Below are positions 14,802 to 22,756 of a DNA stretch of 49,413 nucleotides, in pieces. Made by a program: the position numbers and the translations under genes. The stretch is from Caulobacter sp. (GTDB taxonomy: Bacteria; Pseudomonadota; Alphaproteobacteria; Caulobacterales; Caulobacteraceae). Location of the stretch: NCBI GenBank assembly GCA_019636175.1, contig JAHBYC010000021.1, positions 1-49,413 of the forward strand. The letters run 5' to 3'. The notes beneath the pieces are model-generated. The model did not search any database, was not told where the DNA came from, and was given only the letters and a program-made list of their open reading frames with translations. The first letter of the stretch is position 1, and each line of letters begins with the position of its first letter.

Positions 14802-17800
14802 GCCGCCTCCGGCCCTTCGTCCGCCGCCTCTCCCGCCCGTCGGCCATCGTCCCGCAACACCACATAGATGGCCGGGATGACCAGCACGGTCAGCAGGGTC
14901 GATGACGCCAGGCCGAACAGCAGAGAGATGGCCAGGCCCTGGAAGATCGGGTCGAACAGGATCACCGCCGCCCCGATCATCGCCGCCAGGGCGGTCAGCA
15001 GGATCGGCTTGAAGCGGATCGCCCCGGCTTCCAGCAGGACCTCGCGCAGCGGCCGGCCGTCGCCCTGGCTGTGGCGGATGAAGTCGACCAGCAGGATGGA
15101 GTTGCGCACGATGATGCCGGCCAGGGCGATGAAGCCGATCATCGAGGTGGCGGTGAAGGGCGCGCCGAACAGCATATGGCCGATGACGATGCCGACCAGG
15201 GTCAGGGGCACCGGCGTCAGGATGACCAGCGGCAGGCGGAAGCTTTTGAACTGCGCCACCACCAGCACATAGATCCCCAGCAGGGCGACGCCGAAGGCGG
15301 CCCCCATGTCGCGGAAGGTGACCCAGGTGATCTCCCATTCCCCGTCCCACAGGACCGTGGTGCGGGCCTCGTTCTCGGGCTGGCCGTTGAGACGGATGTC
15401 CGGTTTCTGCAGCGGACCCCAGTCCGCCTTGCCGATGGCCTTGTCGACCGCCAGCATGCCGTAGATCGGGGCCTCGTACTGACCGGCCAGCTCGGCCAGC
15501 ACCATGTCCACGTCGCGTCCGTCGCGGCGATAGATGATGGTCGATCCCGGTTCCTCAGTGGCGTCCGCCAGTTCACCCAGCGAGACCAGGCGCCGGCCAC
15601 CCGCCGCGCCGCCAACGGCGACCGGAGTCGAGGCCAGGGTCTCGCTCCAGGTCCGGCCCGACTGTGGCAGGCGCACGGTGATCGGGGTGGGGTCGCGTCC
15701 CTCGCCGCGATGGGCGTAGCCGACCACCTCGCCGCCCATCACCGCGCCGATGGAATCCAGCACCTCCCGTTCGGAGGCGCCGAACCGCTCCAGCTGGGCC
15801 CGGTTGGGCGTCAGCCTCAGCCGCGGCCGGGGCTGGCCGTAGCTGTCGTCGACATCGACGATGTAGGGAACGGCGCGGAAGATGCCTTTCAGCTTTTCGG
15901 CGGTGGCGCGGCGGGCCTGGGGCGTGGGGCCATAGACCTCGGCCAGCAGGGTGGCCAGGACCGGCGGTCCGGGCGGCGCCTCGACCACCTTCAGCGAGGC
16001 CCCGGCGGGCAGCTTCAAGGCCGCCAGCCTGCGACGCAGGTCCAGCGCCACGGCGTGGCTGGCCCGGTCGCGTTCACCCTTCGGCGTCAGGGTCACCGAC
16101 AGATCGCCCTGCTCGCCGCGACGCCGCAGATAGTAGTGGCGCACCAGGCCGTTGAAGTTGAAGGGCGAGGCCGCGCCGGCGTAGCCGTCGACGGCGACCA
16201 CCTCGGGAAGGGTGCGGGCGATGGCGGCGGCGTCCTGCAGGGTGCGGCCGGTGGTTTCAAGCGACGCCCCCTCCGGCAGGTCCAGAACCACCTGCAGCTC
16301 CGACTTGTTGTCGAAGGGCAGCAGTTTCACCGTCACGCCCTTGGTGGCGAACATGGCCATCGACAGGAGGGTGGCCACGCCGACGGCGATCAGGAAGGTC
16401 CAGGCGCTGCGCCGGGTGGCGATCACCCGGCCGGCCACGCGGCGATAGAGCGGACCCAGCCGGCCCTCGCCGTGCTCATGGCCGCCATGGCCGCCCGCCA
16501 CGGCCTGGCGGGCGAAGCGGACCATCAGCCAGGGCGCCAGGACCATGGCGACAAAGAAGCTGAACACCATGGCCGCCGAGGCGTTGACCGGGATCGGCGC
16601 CATATAGGGGCCCATTAGGCCGGAGACGAACAGCATCGGCAGCAGGGCGGCGACCACCGTCAGGGTGGCGACGATGGTCGGGTTGCCCACCTCGGCCACG
16701 GCCTCGACGGCGGCCTGGATGCGGTCTCGGCCGTCCTTCATGCCCCAGTGCCGGGCGATGTTCTCGATCACCACGATGGCGTCGTCGACCAGGATGCCGA
16801 TCGAGAAGATCAGGGCGAACAGGCTGACCCGGTTGATGGTGTAGCCCATCAGGTTGGAGGCGAAGAGGGTCAGCAGGATGGTGGTGGGAATGACCACGGC
16901 GGTCACCCCGGCCTCGCGCCAGCCGATGGCGAAGCCGATCAGGATGACGATCGAGGCGGTGGCCAGGGCCAGGTGGAACAGCAGCTCATTGGCCTTCTCA
17001 TTGGCCGTCTCGCCGTAGTCGCGGGTGACAGAGACGTTGAGCCCCTCGGGGATCAGCCGGCCTTTCAGCCCCTCGATCCGCTGATGGATGGCCTCGGAAA
17101 CCTTGACCGCATTGGCGCCGGGGCGTTTGGCGATGGCCAGGCTGACGGCCGGGGCCTGGGACCAGCCCTGCTGTCCGTTGCGCGACCAGCGCCAGACCTG
17201 CGACTGGTCCTGGGCCGGACCCCGGACGACATTGGCGACATCCCGCACCGCCACCGGCTCGCCGTTCAGGCCTGGAACGGTCAGCAGGCCGATATCGGTG
17301 GTCGAGGTCAGGGTCTGGCCCGCCACCACCGACGTCGCCGCGCCCTGCTGGCGCAGATCGCCGGCGGGAAAGCTGCGGTTGGCCTGGCGGATGACGTCCA
17401 TCAGCCCGCCCAGGGAGACGCCGTGCACGGCCATCCGCGCCGGGTCGGGCTCGACGCGGATCTCCTCGGGCTGGCCGCCGACCACGAAGGTCAGGCCCAC
17501 GTCATCGACCTTGGCCATTTCGGTCTGCAACCGGTCGGCGACGGTGCGCAGGGTGGCCTCGTCCCAGCGGCCGGCATTGGCCGGGTCCGGCGACAGGGTC
17601 AGCACCATGATCGGCACGTCGTTGATGCCCCTGGCCTGCACCAGGGGTTCGGGGATTCCCGCCGGAATGCGGTCGATATTGGCGCGGATCTTCTCATGCA
17701 CCCGCACCACCGCGTCATCGGGGTCGGAGCCGACCTTGAAGCGGGCGACGACCAGGACCTGATCATCCTCAATGAAGCTGTAGACGTGGTCGACGTCCGG

Positions 17801-18037
17801 GATCGCCTTGACGATGATCTCCAGCGGCTTGCCGACCAGTTCGGCGGCGTCCGGCGCGGCCAGGCCGGGGGCGGCGACGCTGATGTCGACCACTGGCACG
17901 CTGATCTGCGGCTCTTCCTCGCGCGGGATGCTGACCAGGGCCAGAAGGCCCATGGCGATGGCGGCCAGCAGGAACAGGGGCGTCAGGGGCGAGCGGATGG
18001 TGGCGGCGGTAAGCCGGCCGGAAAGACCCAGGTTCAC
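14798..18037 (-). CDS. RND-family efflux permease
   Basis: 1079 residues from GTG, overlapping the adaptor stop (GTGA). It has the RND layout: an N-terminal helix (LTPLFLLAAIAMGLLALVSIP), a periplasmic porter part, then the membrane cluster with GILVDDAIVVIENIARHWGM, the helix-4 acidic pair needed for proton coupling, and a second half with TATSMIGFIALAGIIVRNSI. IPREEEPQISVPVVDI is typical of the AcrB-like family. The substrate is not evident. Placement between a rhodanese and sulfur-responsive regulators suggests a sulfur compound or a toxic by-product of sulfide stress. An outer-membrane channel gene is absent from the operon. Confidence 0.9.
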   Translation of the reverse strand: MNLGLSGRLTAATIRSPLTPLFLLAAIAMGLLALVSIPREEEPQISVPVVDISVAAPGLAAPDAAELVGKPLEIIVKAIPDVDHVYSFIEDDQVLVVARFKVGSDPDDAVVRVHEKIRANIDRIPAGIPEPLVQARGINDVPIMVLTLSPDPANAGRWDEATLRTVADRLQTEMAKVDDVGLTFVVGGQPEEIRVEPDPARMAVHGVSLGGLMDVIRQANRSFPAGDLRQQGAATSVVAGQTLTSTTDIGLLTVPGLNGEPVAVRDVANVVRGPAQDQSQVWRWSRNGQQGWSQAPAVSLAIAKRPGANAVKVSEAIHQRIEGLKGRLIPEGLNVSVTRDYGETANEKANELLFHLALATASIVILIGFAIGWREAGVTAVVIPTTILLTLFASNLMGYTINRVSLFALIFSIGILVDDAIVVIENIARHWGMKDGRDRIQAAVEAVAEVGNPTIVATLTVVAALLPMLFVSGLMGPYMAPIPVNASAAMVFSFFVAMVLAPWLMVRFARQAVAGGHGGHEHGEGRLGPLYRRVAGRVIATRRSAWTFLIAVGVATLLSMAMFATKGVTVKLLPFDNKSELQVVLDLPEGASLETTGRTLQDAAAIARTLPEVVAVDGYAGAASPFNFNGLVRHYYLRRRGEQGDLSVTLTPKGERDRASHAVALDLRRRLAALKLPAGASLKVVEAPPGPPVLATLLAEVYGPTPQARRATAEKLKGIFRAVPYIVDVDDSYGQPRPRLRLTPNRAQLERFGASEREVLDSIGAVMGGEVVGYAHRGEGRDPTPITVRLPQSGRTWSETLASTPVAVGGAAGGRRLVSLGELADATEEPGSTIIYRRDGRDVDMVLAELAGQYEAPIYGMLAVDKAIGKADWGPLQKPDIRLNGQPENEARTTVLWDGEWEITWVTFRDMGAAFGVALLGIYVLVVAQFKSFRLPLVILTPVPLTLVGIVIGHMLFGAPFTATSMIGFIALAGIIVRNSILLVDFIRHSQGDGRPLREVLLEAGAIRFKPILLTALAAMIGAAVILFDPIFQGLAISLLFGLASSTLLTVLVIPAIYVVLRDDGRRAGEAADEGPEAA

Positions 18038-19086
18038 CGCCCGCCCTCCGGCAGGGCCAGGCTGTCGCCGGCGCTCAGGCCCGAGAGAATCTCGACCTCG
18101 TCCGCCCCGGGGCCGGGGGCCGTCTGGACCGGGGAGTCGGCGGCGACGCCGTCGGCGCGGACCAGCCGCACATAGTCGACGCCGAACCGGGTGACGAGAT
18201 AGCCGCGGGGGATGACGATGGCCTGGCGCTGGCCGACCTGGACGCTGGCGCTGACCCGGCGGCCGATCAGCTCGCCGCCGACGCCGGGGGCGGAGACGTC
18301 GGCCACGACGAGGCCGGTCTCCACCGCCGGATAGACCTGGGCGATGGTCCCGATGATCTCGGCGCCGCCCGGGCCGTCCGGCCAGATGCGCACCGCCGCG
18401 CCGACGGTCAGCGACCGGGCCTGGCCCTCGGGCAGGGTGATGCGAACCACGACCGGACCGTTGGTGATCTGGGCGATCGACTGGCCGGGAGCGACGACGG
18501 AGCCTGGCGGCACATCGGCCTTCAGCACCCTGCCGGCGGCCGGGGCCAGGATCAGACCCTGGGCGGCGACTTCGGCGCTGGCGGCGCGGCGGGCGCGGGC
18601 GGCGTCCAGATTGCCCTGGGCCGCCTTGGCCGCCGCCTCGACCTGATCGAGCCGGGCCTTGGCGTAGACCCCCTTGTCATAGAGCTGGCGGGTGCGTTTG
18701 AGGTCGGCAGCGGCCCGGTCCGCCTCGCCGGCGGCGGCGCTGACCAGGGAATCATAGGCCGAGGTTTCCAGCCCCAGCCGGGCGTCGGTGACCACCCCGA
18801 TGGTCTGGCCGGCCTTCACCACGGCGCCCTCCCGCACCAGCAGGGTGGTCAGGGTGCCGCCGATGCGGGCCCGGGCCTCGGCCAGGTCGCGGGTGGTGAT
18901 CTCGCCGGCGACCGGCTTCATCTCCGCGACCGTCCGCATCGCGACGGTCAGTCGACCCGCCCTGGGGGCGGCGGCGACCGCGGTCTTCTCCGACGGCTTG
19001 TCGCCACAGCCGGCCAGGCCGAGCCCAAGGCTCGCGGCCAGTATCACCCCGGTCAGTCCGGTCTTGCCAAGCGCCTTCATGGCCAT
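18034..19086 (-). CDS. RND periplasmic adaptor lipoprotein (HlyD/MFP type)
   Basis: 350 residues. Residues 1-27 are a lipoprotein signal ending in the lipobox LAGC (Cys27). The adaptor parts follow: a first lipoyl-like half (IGGTLTTLLVREGAVVKAGQ), a short coiled hairpin (about residues 110-165, QLYDKGVYAKARLDQVEAAA), the second lipoyl half (LILAPAAGRVLKADVPPGSVV) and a beta-barrel. It links the inner-membrane pump to an outer-membrane channel in the periplasm. The start has AGGAAGG upstream and lies 25 bases after the rhodanese stop. Confidence 0.9.
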   Translation of the reverse strand: MAMKALGKTGLTGVILAASLGLGLAGCGDKPSEKTAVAAAPRAGRLTVAMRTVAEMKPVAGEITTRDLAEARARIGGTLTTLLVREGAVVKAGQTIGVVTDARLGLETSAYDSLVSAAAGEADRAAADLKRTRQLYDKGVYAKARLDQVEAAAKAAQGNLDAARARRAASAEVAAQGLILAPAAGRVLKADVPPGSVVAPGQSIAQITNGPVVVRITLPEGQARSLTVGAAVRIWPDGPGGAEIIGTIAQVYPAVETGLVVADVSAPGVGGELIGRRVSASVQVGQRQAIVIPRGYLVTRFGVDYVRLVRADGVAADSPVQTAPGPGADEVEILSGLSAGDSLALPEGGR

Positions 19087-19111
19087 GCCCCGCCTTCCTG
19101 TGTTCCGCGCT

Positions 19112-19474
19112 CTAGCGGGGATCGCGCACGGCGCCGGTGGCGGCGTCGATGCTGATGTAGGGAAGTCCGGCGGCCTTCCAGGCGCCGATGCCGCCGGCCA
19201 GATGGCGGGTCACGGAAAAACCGGCCTGTTGGCAGCGGGCCGCCGCCATGGCCGAGCGCTTGCCCGATCCGCACTGCAGGATGACCCGGGCCGGGTCCAG
19301 GGAGGTCATCACCGCCGCCGCATCGAAGGTCGACAGCGGATAGTTGACCGCGCCGTGGATGCGCTCGGCGGCGAACTCGGACGGTTCGCGCACGTCCAGC
19401 AGCAGGGCCTCGCCGGCCGCCAGGGCCGTCTGCACCTCGCGGGGGGAAAGGTCGGTCACCACGGGATTGGACAT
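19112..19474 (-). CDS. Rhodanese-like sulfurtransferase
   Basis: 120 residues from the ATG at 19474 (GGAG nine bases upstream). One rhodanese domain: LLLDVREPSEFAAERIHGAV and the catalytic loop ILQCGSGKRS, whose cysteine carries persulfide sulfur. Single-domain rhodaneses pass sulfane sulfur between glutathione persulfide and acceptors such as sulfite. An in-frame ATG at 19543 would add 23 residues and coincides with the predicted transcription start of the leftward promoter, so a longer leaderless form is possible. It is the first gene of the leftward operon with the adaptor, pump and two ArsR regulators. Confidence 0.87.
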   Translation of the reverse strand: MSNPVVTDLSPREVQTALAAGEALLLDVREPSEFAAERIHGAVNYPLSTFDAAAVMTSLDPARVILQCGSGKRSAMAAARCQQAGFSVTRHLAGGIGAWKAAGLPYISIDAATGAVRDPR

Positions 19475-19545
19475 GATCATCAGCTCCAGAAGACGGGCCG
19501 ACCCCTTGCGGAAAAGATCGCGGATCGGCGCTTTCAAATTCATAG

Positions 19546-19579
19546 TTGCGTATATGAGATAATACGCATATATAGTCAA
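19546..19579. promoter_or_regulatory. Second divergent promoter pair around a palindrome
   Basis: TGCGTAT (19547-19553) and ATACGCA (19562-19568) form a perfect inverted repeat with an 8-base centre. Rightward: TTGCGT (19546-19551), 17 bases, TATATA (19569-19574) towards sulfide:quinone oxidoreductase. Leftward: TTGACT (19579 down to 19574), 17 bases, CATATA (19556 down to 19551) towards the rhodanese operon. The arrangement mirrors 13184-13222, but the half-site differs. Confidence 0.65.
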
Positions 19580-19632
19580 GCCAAGAGATGGCCGATCCGC
19601 CGCGGCGACGGCCAGGACAGGGAGACACCGCA

Positions 19633-20922
19633 ATGGCCGCTTCGGGAAAACCTCACATCGTCGTGCTGGGCGCGGGCCTGGGCGGGACCATCGCCGCTTA
19701 TGAGATCAAGGCCGCCGTCGGCGACAAGGCGGACGTCAGCGTGGTCTCAAGGGAAGAGCGCTTCCACTTCGTGCCGTCCAACCCCTGGGTCGCCGTCCAC
19801 TGGCGCAAGCGCGAGGCCATCGAGGTTCCCCTGGCGCCGGTGTTCAGGCGCAAGAACATCGCCTTCACCGCCGTCGGCGCCCGAAAGCTGCATCCGGCGG
19901 AAAACCGGCTCGAGCTGAACGACGGCTCGAGCATGGCCTATGACTATCTGGTCATCGCCACCGGACCGGAGCTGGCCTTTGACGAGATCGAGGGCCTTGG
20001 CCCGCACGGCGGCCACACCCAGTCGATCTGCCATGTCGAACACGCCCAGACCGCCGCCGCCGCCTTCGACGCCCTGGCCGCCAATCCCGGCCCGGTGATC
20101 ATCGGCGCGGTGCAGGGCGCCTCCTGCTTCGGCCCGGCCTATGAATTCGCCCTGATCCTCGACACCGAGCTGCGCCGCCGCAAGATCCGCGACCGGGTGC
20201 CGATGACCTTCGTCACCTCCGAGCCCTATGTCGGCCATCTGGGTCTCGACGGGGTCGGCGACACCAAGGGGCTGCTGGAAAGCGAGATGCGCCAGCGGCA
20301 CATCAAATGGATCACCAACGCCCGGGTGGCGAAGGTCGAGGCCGGGACCATGCAGGTCGAGGAAATCGCGGAGGACGGCGCCGTCGCCCAGACCCACGCC
20401 CTGCCCTTCGCCTTCTCGATGATGCTGCCGGCCTTTCGCGGGGTGGAGGCGGTGCGCGGCATCGAGGGCCTGACCAACCCGCGCGGCTTCATCCTGGCGG
20501 ACAGGCATCAGCGCAACCCGACCTTCCGAAACATCTTCTCCCTGGGCGTCTGTGTCGCCATTCCGCCGGTGGGCAAGACGCCGGTGCCGGTCGGGGTGCC
20601 CAAGACCGGCTTCATGATCGAGAGCATGGTCACCGCCATCGCCCATAACCTGAAGCAGGAGATCGATGGCCAGGAGGCCAGTCACGAGGCCACCTGGAAC
20701 GCCATCTGCCTGGCCGACTTCGGCGACGGCGGGGTGGCCTTCATTGCCCAGCCGCAGATCCCGCCGCGCAACCTCAATTGGGCGTCCAGCGGCAAATGGG
20801 TGCATCTGGCCAAGGTCGGCTTCGAGAAATACTTCCTCTCCAAGGTCAGGCGCGGCGAGAGCGAGCCCTTCTACGAGAAACTGGCGCTGGACCTGATCGG
20901 CGCCCGCAAGCTGAAGGCCTGA
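19633..20922 (+). CDS. sqr: Sulfide:quinone oxidoreductase
   Basis: 429 residues from the ATG at 19633, with GGGAG 8 bases upstream. This FAD enzyme oxidises sulfide to sulfane sulfur and reduces the membrane quinone. It has the N-terminal dinucleotide fold (VVLGAGLGG, about 10-18), YDYLVIATGPEL, and three cysteines at 133 (QSICHVEH), 165 (QGASCFGPAYEF) and 359 (NAICLADFG) that correspond in spacing to the three redox cysteines of characterised SQRs. The C-terminal GFEKYFLSKVRRGESEPFYE is amphipathic, consistent with peripheral membrane binding. It is followed after 4 bases by thioredoxin. The product would feed the rhodanese and the persulfide-dioxygenase-like enzyme nearby. Confidence 0.9.
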   Translation: MAASGKPHIVVLGAGLGGTIAAYEIKAAVGDKADVSVVSREERFHFVPSNPWVAVHWRKREAIEVPLAPVFRRKNIAFTAVGARKLHPAENRLELNDGSSMAYDYLVIATGPELAFDEIEGLGPHGGHTQSICHVEHAQTAAAAFDALAANPGPVIIGAVQGASCFGPAYEFALILDTELRRRKIRDRVPMTFVTSEPYVGHLGLDGVGDTKGLLESEMRQRHIKWITNARVAKVEAGTMQVEEIAEDGAVAQTHALPFAFSMMLPAFRGVEAVRGIEGLTNPRGFILADRHQRNPTFRNIFSLGVCVAIPPVGKTPVPVGVPKTGFMIESMVTAIAHNLKQEIDGQEASHEATWNAICLADFGDGGVAFIAQPQIPPRNLNWASSGKWVHLAKVGFEKYFLSKVRRGESEPFYEKLALDLIGARKLKA

Positions 20923-20926
20923 CGCC

Positions 20927-21379
20927 ATGACCCAGGCCGTCTGTCCCCACTGCGGCGGCGTCAACCGCCTGCCGGAGGGCCGCGATCCGGCCGCCGGGCG
21001 CTGCGGCCGCTGTCACCAGGCCCTGTTCACCGGCGCGCCGATCGAGGTCGATGACGCGGGCCTGGGCCGCCACCTGAAGGGCAACCGCGATGTGGCGGTG
21101 CTGCTCGACGTCTGGGCGCCCTGGTGCGGCCCCTGCCTCTCGATGGCCCCCAACTTCGCCGCCGCCGCCAAGGCGCTGGAGCCGGAGGTCCGGCTGCTCA
21201 AGCTCAACGCCGACACCGAACAGGCCGCCAGCGCCCGCCTCGGTGTCAGCGGCATCCCGGCCCTGTTCCTGTTTCTAAACGGGCGGGAAATCGCCCGCAC
21301 CGCCGGGGCCCGGTCGGCCCCGCAACTGATCGACTGGACCCGACAGGCCCTGGCGGCGCACCGCGCCGGCCAGGCCTGA
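20927..21379 (+). CDS. trxC: Thioredoxin 2 (TrxC type)
   Basis: 150 residues. An N-terminal zinc finger (CPHC at 6-9, CGRC at 26-29) precedes a thioredoxin fold with the active site WAPWCGPC (Cys67 and Cys70) and the cis-proline loop GVSGIPALFLF. This is the TrxC form, a cytoplasmic disulfide reductase. Directly behind sulfide:quinone oxidoreductase (4-base gap), it may reduce persulfides or reset the cysteine-pair regulators. Confidence 0.92.
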   Translation: MTQAVCPHCGGVNRLPEGRDPAAGRCGRCHQALFTGAPIEVDDAGLGRHLKGNRDVAVLLDVWAPWCGPCLSMAPNFAAAAKALEPEVRLLKLNADTEQAASARLGVSGIPALFLFLNGREIARTAGARSAPQLIDWTRQALAAHRAGQA

Positions 21380-21400
21380 GGCTCAACAAGGAGACCTGAC

Positions 21401-21604
21401 ATGAATGTTGATCGCGCTGTCCTCGCCTTCGCCGGCCTTGTCGTGCTGCTCGGGGTGGTTCTCAGCCTGACCGTTCACCCCTGGTGGATCGCGCTGAGCG
21501 TCTTCGCCGGCCTGAACATGCTGCAGGCGGCCTTCACCGGCTTCTGCCCGGCGGCGATGGTCTTCAAGGCCCTGGGCGTCAAACCCGGCAACGCCTTCCG
21601 CTGA
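21401..21604 (+). CDS. DUF2892 (YgaP membrane-domain) protein
   Basis: 67 residues: MNVDRAVLAFAGLVVLLG, then a second helix and TGFCPAAMVFKALGVK, the characteristic end of DUF2892. In YgaP the same two-helix domain is fused to a rhodanese; here it stands alone at the end of the sulfide oxidoreductase operon (AAGGAG upstream, 21 bases after trxC). A role in moving or anchoring sulfur chemistry at the membrane is plausible. Confidence 0.88.
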   Translation: MNVDRAVLAFAGLVVLLGVVLSLTVHPWWIALSVFAGLNMLQAAFTGFCPAAMVFKALGVKPGNAFR

Positions 21605-21609
21605 TCGCC

Positions 21610-21891
21610 TCAGCCGGCCAGACGCGCACGGACCTCGTCCAGGGTAAGGCCCTCCAGCCGCACCTGCTTGACCCGCGCCGTCTGGCCACTGGTGATGGCC
21701 ACCGCTGACCTGGACAGGCCCAGCGCCTTGGCGAGAAGCCTTTCCAGGGCGGCGTTCGCCTCGCCATCGACCGGCGGAACGCTGACCCGCGCCTTGAGCA
21801 GGGGCCGGCCCTGGCCGTCCTCCGCCCAGCCGTCGATCCGGTCGGCCCCGCCTCGGGGGGTCAGGCGGACCGCAATGGTGGTCGTGTCCAG
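21610..21891 (-). CDS. DUF167 (YggU-type) small protein with a non-standard start
   Basis: About 93 residues. The translation contains VRLTPRGGADRIDGWAEDG and, near the end, LLAKALGLSRSAVAITSGQT, both diagnostic of DUF167. It follows yggT on the same strand, the usual arrangement. No ATG, GTG or TTG lies in frame at a sensible place: the frame runs back through the yggT stop. CTG at 21891 is used here; ATT at 21876 is another possibility. Coupling to yggT termination is likely. The gene is real by sequence; only its start is uncertain. Confidence 0.72.
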   Translation of the reverse strand: MDTTTIAVRLTPRGGADRIDGWAEDGQGRPLLKARVSVPPVDGEANAALERLLAKALGLSRSAVAITSGQTARVKQVRLEGLTLDEVRARLAG

Positions 21892-21893
21892 GG

Positions 21894-22199
21894 CTACCCC
21901 AGCAGCCTGATCAGAGGCCCGGCGAGCACATTGTTGAAGACGATCTGGATGAACTGCAGCGCCAGCCAGGCGACGATGAAGCTGATGTCGACCCCGCCCA
22001 GCCGGGGGATGATGCGCTGGAAGGGCCTGATGATCGGATCGGTGACCGCCTCCAGGAACCGCAGCACCTCATAGACGAAGCGGTTGCTGACATTGATCAC
22101 ATTGAAGGCCACCAGCCAGCTCATGATGGCCCGGATGAAGATCAGCAGGATGACCAAGCCGATCACGGTGTTGACCAGCCAGACGATGGCGCTGCCCAT
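21894..22199 (-). CDS. yggT: YggT-family membrane protein
   Basis: 101 residues. Two hydrophobic segments (VNTVIGLVILLIFIRAIMSW and ISFIVAWLALQFIQIVFNNV) flank the signature VTDPIIRPFQRIIPRLGGVD, typical of the YggT/YlmG family. Members act in membrane or division-related processes, and the bacterial role is not settled. The stop codon overlaps the beginning of the DUF167 frame, so the two are probably coupled. Confidence 0.92.
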   Translation of the reverse strand: MGSAIVWLVNTVIGLVILLIFIRAIMSWLVAFNVINVSNRFVYEVLRFLEAVTDPIIRPFQRIIPRLGGVDISFIVAWLALQFIQIVFNNVLAGPLIRLLG

Positions 22200-22307
22200 G
22201 CATCATTCCTCTTTTTCGCGGGGCCGCGCGGGCCCGACGCCCCGGGTTCTAGCCGGGCCCCGGCGGCGCGGCAATGACGCCGACCCCGGCGCCGCCCAGG
22301 TGATCGC

Positions 22308-22340
22308 GTTCGCGCGCCCGTTCGCGCCCCAGTTCGCGCC
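22308..22340. repeat. 12-bp tandem repeat before the tRNA-Ala promoter
   Basis: GTTCGCGC recurs at 22308, 22320 and 22332 with a 12-base period (about 2.75 units), ending directly at the TTGACA of the tRNA promoter. The N8 spacing excludes a LexA box. Confidence 0.5.
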
Positions 22341-22370
22341 TTGACAGGGCCCGACCCCCGGCCCTATGTG
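22341..22370 (+). promoter_or_regulatory. tRNA-Ala promoter
   Basis: A perfect TTGACA (22341-22346), 17-18 bases, then CTATGTG (22364-22370). The predicted start is about 18 bases before the mature tRNA. Confidence 0.7.
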
Positions 22371-22393
22371 CCGCGCTTCCCTCATCCTGGGAG

Positions 22394-22469
22394 GGGGCCG
22401 TAGCTCAGTTGGTAGAGCGCCTCGTTCGCAATGAGGAGGTCAGGGGTTCGACTCCCCTCGGCTCCACCA
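22394..22469 (+). tRNA. tRNA-Ala, anticodon CGC
   Basis: Acceptor GGGGCCG pairs with CGGCTCC (one G-T pair), D-arm GCTC...GAGC, anticodon stem CCTCG/TGAGG with one wobble around loop TTCGCAA (anticodon CGC, reading GCG), T-arm AGGGG TTCGACT CCCCT. The discriminator is A at 22466 and CCA is encoded at 22467-22469. Confidence 0.97.
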
Positions 22470-22543
22470 GGAAGGGGTCTTTCGGGACTCAGGCGTCAGC
22501 CCCTCCACATTCCACGTAGAGCAAGACGTCCCGGCGGTGGCGC

Positions 22544-22636
22544 CTAGGCGCCCATCAGGCTGATCAGTTTCATCATCGCCAGGGCGAGGATGACCAGGGT
22601 CGGGACGCCCAGCGTCCAGTACATTACGTCTCGCAT
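22544..22636 (-). CDS. 30-residue single-helix membrane peptide
   Basis: An ATG at 22636 preceded by a strong GGAGGA seven bases upstream opens a 30-codon frame ending in TAG. The product starts MRDVMYWTLGVPTLVILALA, continues with MMKLISLMGA, and is one membrane helix with a short charged N-terminus. The ideal ribosome-binding site and helix-like composition argue for a real gene despite its size. I do not recognise the family. It diverges from the sulfotransferase gene. Confidence 0.6.
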   Translation of the reverse strand: MRDVMYWTLGVPTLVILALAMMKLISLMGA

Positions 22637-22756
22637 GCAGTCCTCCAGCCCGTTTTCAACGCGCTGCCTCCGCTGAGGTTGCCGAAGTCACAGGAGCATG
22701 ATTCGGTGCCGGCGGCTCGCCGTGGGCGGCCCATGTGACGAAACGTCCGGACGCCG

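Noticed and set aside
15071-18175. Long plus-strand open frames antisense to the RND pump
   Set aside because: Low-complexity His/Gly/Gln/Asp-rich products lying exactly opposite a conserved permease.
22308-22335. GTTC repeats near tRNA-Ala as LexA boxes
   Set aside because: Spacing is N8, not N7, and the three copies belong to a 12-base tandem repeat.
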